From: Moduliflexus sp964602655
GTDB taxonomy: Bacteria > Moduliflexota > Moduliflexia > Moduliflexales > Moduliflexaceae
DNA length: 8,678 nucleotides
Assembly (NCBI GenBank): GCA_964602655.1
Contig: CAZRSF010000122.1
Coordinates: forward strand, 1-8,678
Direction of reading: 5' to 3'
Shown here one piece after another: positions 6,226-8,678 of this stretch. The notes under the pieces were generated by a model that was not told the DNA's origin, ran no database searches, and was given only the letters and a program-made list of their open reading frames with translations. Numbering within the stretch: the first letter of the stretch is position 1; each line of letters opens with the position of its first letter. The translations under genes and the position numbers were made by a program.

Positions 6226-7533
6226 ATGAAAATTACCTTCATTCGCCCGAATATGAACGCAAACAAGGCCGCCGACGCCTTGCAGCCGCTTGTGTTTGCG
6301 CTGTTGAAAGCGCTGACGCCGCTAAATGTCGAAATGGCCTTCTATGACGACCGCATCGAGGACGTTCCGTTCGACGCGCCGACCGATTTGGTGGCGCTGA
6401 CGGTCGAAACGTTCGCCGCAAAGCGCGCCTATTGGATCGCGGCGCAATATCGCGAACGCGGCGTGCCGGTTGTGATGGGCGGCTTTCATCCGACGCTTAT
6501 GCCGGATGAGGCGCGGCAACACGCCGACAGCGTGATTCTCGGCGATGCCGAGGCGGTCTGGCCGCACGTCATTGCCGATGCGCAGCGCCACTGCTTACAG
6601 CCGATGTATCAAGCGCCGCCACTGTCAGCGCCATTGCAAACGACATTCGACCGCCGAATCTTTCAGGGCAAAGCCTATCCGCCGCTGGAGCTTGTGCAAT
6701 GGGGGCGAGGCTGTGCGCACAATTGCGAATTCTGCGCCATTCGCGCCTTTTACGGCAAACATCAGTGTCAGCGTCCGATTGAGCGCGTGATCGCCGAAAT
6801 TGCCGCGCTTGACGCGGAACGCATGATCTTTTTTACGGATGATAACCTGCTGGCGGATGACGCCAGGTTCAGCGAACTGCTGACGGCGCTTATTCCGCTG
6901 AAACGCCGATGGGCGGCGCAAATCAGCATCGAAGCCGCGCAGAATGCTCGAATGCTGAAACTGCTGGAACGGAGCGGCTGTCAGGTGATGTTGACAGGGT
7001 TCGAATCGCTGAGTCACGCGAATTTGCGTCAGATGAACAAGGCATGGAATACGGCTGCTCAGGATTACGAAAGCGCAATAAAACGGATTTATGATCACGG
7101 CATGATGATTTATGGCACGTTCGTTTTTGGTTATGACGGCGATACGCCCGACGCCTTCGACCGCGCTGTCGAATTTGCGATCCGGCAGCGGCTGTTTCTC
7201 GCGAACTTCAATCCGCTGACGCCGTTTCCGGGAACGCCGCTCTATCGCCGGTTGCAGCGGGAAGGCCGCCTGTTGAGGGAACGATGGTGGCTGGACACTG
7301 CGTATCAATACGGCGACGCAATGTTTCAGCCTGCGAACATGACGCCGGAAGAATTGACGCGAGGCTGTTTTGAGGCGCGAAAAGCGTTCAACTCGGCGGT
7401 GTCAATGCTGCGCCGCGCCGCTAATATTGCCGTGAACCTGCGCTCATGGCGACGCGTCACGCTGTATGCAGCGGCGAATTACATCAATCGCAAAGCAATT
7501 TTTCAAAAACAGGGGAAAGAATTAGGGCAATGA
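6226..7533 (+). CDS. B12-binding radical SAM enzyme 3 (HpnP/BchE-like group)
   Basis: This is a 435-residue cobalamin-dependent radical SAM protein. The B12-binding region (about 1-125) includes YDDRIEDVPFD (40-50), TDLVALTVETF (53-63) and VVMGGFHPTLMPDEA (about 82-96). The cluster motif is Cys163-x3-Cys167-x2-Cys170 in WGRGCAHNCEFC. The acidic strand IFFTDDNLL (201-209) and GFES (258-261) are intact. A C-terminal region typical of the group (from TPFPGTPLYRRL at about 332-343 through ANMTPEELTRG, 370-380, to about 425) follows. AGGAG (6211-6215) lies 10 bases before the ATG, which is only 2 bases after the methyltransferase stop. The stop overlaps the next start as ATGA. It matches enzyme 4 closely (the YDDR, VETF, HPTL and MTPEE wording is shared), pointing to a duplication pair. 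Known relatives methylate or form C-C bonds on lipids and natural products; the substrate here is unknown. Confidence 0.93.
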   Translation: MKITFIRPNMNANKAADALQPLVFALLKALTPLNVEMAFYDDRIEDVPFDAPTDLVALTVETFAAKRAYWIAAQYRERGVPVVMGGFHPTLMPDEARQHADSVILGDAEAVWPHVIADAQRHCLQPMYQAPPLSAPLQTTFDRRIFQGKAYPPLELVQWGRGCAHNCEFCAIRAFYGKHQCQRPIERVIAEIAALDAERMIFFTDDNLLADDARFSELLTALIPLKRRWAAQISIEAAQNARMLKLLERSGCQVMLTGFESLSHANLRQMNKAWNTAAQDYESAIKRIYDHGMMIYGTFVFGYDGDTPDAFDRAVEFAIRQRLFLANFNPLTPFPGTPLYRRLQREGRLLRERWWLDTAYQYGDAMFQPANMTPEELTRGCFEARKAFNSAVSMLRRAANIAVNLRSWRRVTLYAAANYINRKAIFQKQGKELGQ

Positions 7534-8678
7534 AACTTACCTTGATCAAGCCGAATATCGGGCGCAAAGGGCACAGCTTATACGTGGACGAAGGCCGCAT
7601 GGAGCCGCTGCAACTCGGCGTGATTGCCGCGCTGACGCCGCCGGATGTTGAAATCGCGCTTTACGACGACCGAATGGAGGCGATTTCCTACGACGAGGCC
7701 ACCGACCTTGTCGCGATTACGGTGGAGACGTTCACGGCGCGGCGGGCGTATGAAATCAGCGCGGAATTTCGGCGGCGCGGCGTCCCGGTGATTCTCGGCG
7801 GAATGCACCCGACGCTGCTGCCGGAAGAAGCCGCGCAGCAAGCCGATTCGGTCTATGTCGGCGATGCGGAAGCGCTCTGGCATCAGGTGATTGCGGATGC
7901 GAAACTGCATAAACTTCGCCCGATTTATCGAGCGACGGCTGGCGTGCCGCATCCGGGCGTGTTGCCGCGCCGCGACATCTTTCGCGGCAAAGGTTATCTG
8001 CCGATTTTGTTGACGCAATTCGGTCGCGGCTGCCGTTTCGATTGCAATTTTTGCGCGACGAGCGTATATTTCAACAAGACGCAATTTCGACGCGATGTGC
8101 GTGAGGTCGTCCGCGAAATCGAGGCGCAGGAACGCCGCGTCATCTTTTTCGTGGATGACAATCTGCTCTCCGATTTTGAGGCCGCAAAAGTCTTGTTTCG
8201 CGAACTGATCCCGCTGAATGTGCGTTGGGTGTCGCAGGCGAGCCTCGATATGACGCAGGATCGCGAACTGATGCGCCTGATGATGCAAAGCGGCTGCCTC
8301 GGTTATGTGATCGGCTTCGAATCCATCTCGCCGGACAATCTGCAAGCGATGCGGAAACGCCCGAATCTTGCGGCGCATTTCGACGGCTACAAGGCGCAAT
8401 TGGAGATTCTGCGAGATTACGGCGTGCAAACCTGGGCGGCTTTTACGCTCGGTCACGACGGCGACACGGTGGAAAGCATCGAGCGCACGGTCGAATTTGC
8501 CATCGAAAGCAAGTTCGCGTTCGCCGCCTTCAATGTCCTGACGCCGTATCCGAATACGCCGCTCTATCGTCAATTGCAGGCGGAACGACGCTTGTTGTTC
8601 GATGGGAAATGGTGGCTGCACCCTGATTTTCGGTTCAATCACGCGGTGTTCGTGCCGAAGCGGATGACGCCGGAGGAA
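7530..8678 (+). CDS. B12-binding radical SAM enzyme 4, cut by the right window edge
   Basis: The frame is open from the ATG at 7530 to the last base: 383 codons without a stop. The N-terminus (PNIGRKGHSLYVDEGRMEPL, 8-27) leads into YDDRMEAISYD (45-55), TDLVAITVETF (58-68) and VILGGMHPTLLPEEA (87-101) of the cobalamin-binding region. The cluster motif is Cys168-x3-Cys172-x2-Cys175 in FGRGCRFDCNFC; the acidic strand IFFVDDNLL (205-213) and GFES (262-265) are intact. The final visible stretch, TPYPNTPLYRQL to RMTPEE, is the start of the C-terminal region. By comparison with enzyme 3, some 55-60 residues or more are missing beyond the edge. It begins inside the stop of enzyme 3 (ATGA), so the two are translationally coupled. 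It is the closest relative of enzyme 3 in the window but has CATSVYFN after the cluster motif, where enzyme 3 has CAIRAFYG. Confidence 0.92.
   Translation, partial: MKLTLIKPNIGRKGHSLYVDEGRMEPLQLGVIAALTPPDVEIALYDDRMEAISYDEATDLVAITVETFTARRAYEISAEFRRRGVPVILGGMHPTLLPEEAAQQADSVYVGDAEALWHQVIADAKLHKLRPIYRATAGVPHPGVLPRRDIFRGKGYLPILLTQFGRGCRFDCNFCATSVYFNKTQFRRDVREVVREIEAQERRVIFFVDDNLLSDFEAAKVLFRELIPLNVRWVSQASLDMTQDRELMRLMMQSGCLGYVIGFESISPDNLQAMRKRPNLAAHFDGYKAQLEILRDYGVQTWAAFTLGHDGDTVESIERTVEFAIESKFAFAAFNVLTPYPNTPLYRQLQAERRLLFDGKWWLHPDFRFNHAVFVPKRMTPEE

Noticed and set aside
6625..7308. 227-codon open frame on the minus strand, opposite radical SAM gene 3
   Set aside because: Antisense shadow of a gene with intact cluster cysteines, DDN and GFES motifs; no ribosome site or family resemblance.
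7578..8642. 354-codon open frame on the minus strand, opposite radical SAM gene 4
   Set aside because: It is antisense to a clear, motif-bearing gene that runs off the edge. Its product is Arg/His/Gln-rich with no recognisable motif. Long antisense frames arise here because codons of GC-rich genes rarely give stops on the opposite strand.
1..8678. CRISPR arrays, tRNA or rRNA genes, insertion sequences, attachment sites
   Set aside because: I looked for spaced direct repeats, transposase motifs with terminal repeats and tRNA-like folds and saw none. Intergenic space is limited to about 1-116, 1709-1899 and 2524-2563.

Overview
The window holds seven recognisable complete genes and an eighth cut off by the right edge. 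The organism is a Gram-negative-type bacterium with roughly 50 % GC. This is suggested by an RarD-type permease, a membrane-anchored YkuD L,D-transpeptidase and conventional Shine-Dalgarno sites. The phylum cannot be fixed from the sequence. Multi-copy cobalamin-dependent radical SAM clusters of this type are, from memory, common in Acidobacteriota, Desulfobacterota-like lineages and candidate phyla; that placement is only a guess.

Left part (1-1708, minus strand): a two-gene unit of an L,D-transpeptidase followed by a RarD/EamA transporter. The two are joined by an ATGA stop/start overlap. Left of rarD there is a strong 14-bp inverted repeat and possibly the last codons of a convergent gene.

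Control region (1709-1899): an AT-rich divergent spacer. It holds a TTGACA-type promoter for a TetR-family regulator and a palindrome, ACTGA-N4-TCAGT, placed at the expected transcription start. The same 14-bp palindrome (12 of 14 bases identical) recurs right after tetR, 5 bases before the next start codon. The simplest reading is that TetR represses both itself and the following operon through paired operators.

Right part (2564 to the edge, plus strand): five genes with gaps of no more than 4 bases or overlaps. The order is B12-binding radical SAM enzyme 1, enzyme 2, an isoprenylcysteine-carboxyl-methyltransferase-like (ICMT-like) membrane protein, enzyme 3, and enzyme 4 (truncated by the window end). 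All four radical SAM proteins carry an N-terminal Rossmann-type cobalamin-binding region, a CxxxCxxC cluster motif, and the C-terminal region typical of the BchE/HpnP/HpnJ-like group. Enzymes 3 and 4 are clearly closer to each other. Enzyme 1 has lost the DDN motif that the other three keep.

Together the tetR-radical SAM operon looks like an inducible pathway that modifies unactivated carbons, with one membrane-embedded methyltransferase. Known relatives act on lipids, hopanoids, tetrapyrroles and natural products, so a membrane-lipid or lipophilic substrate is a reasonable inference. No substrate or product can be read from the sequence.
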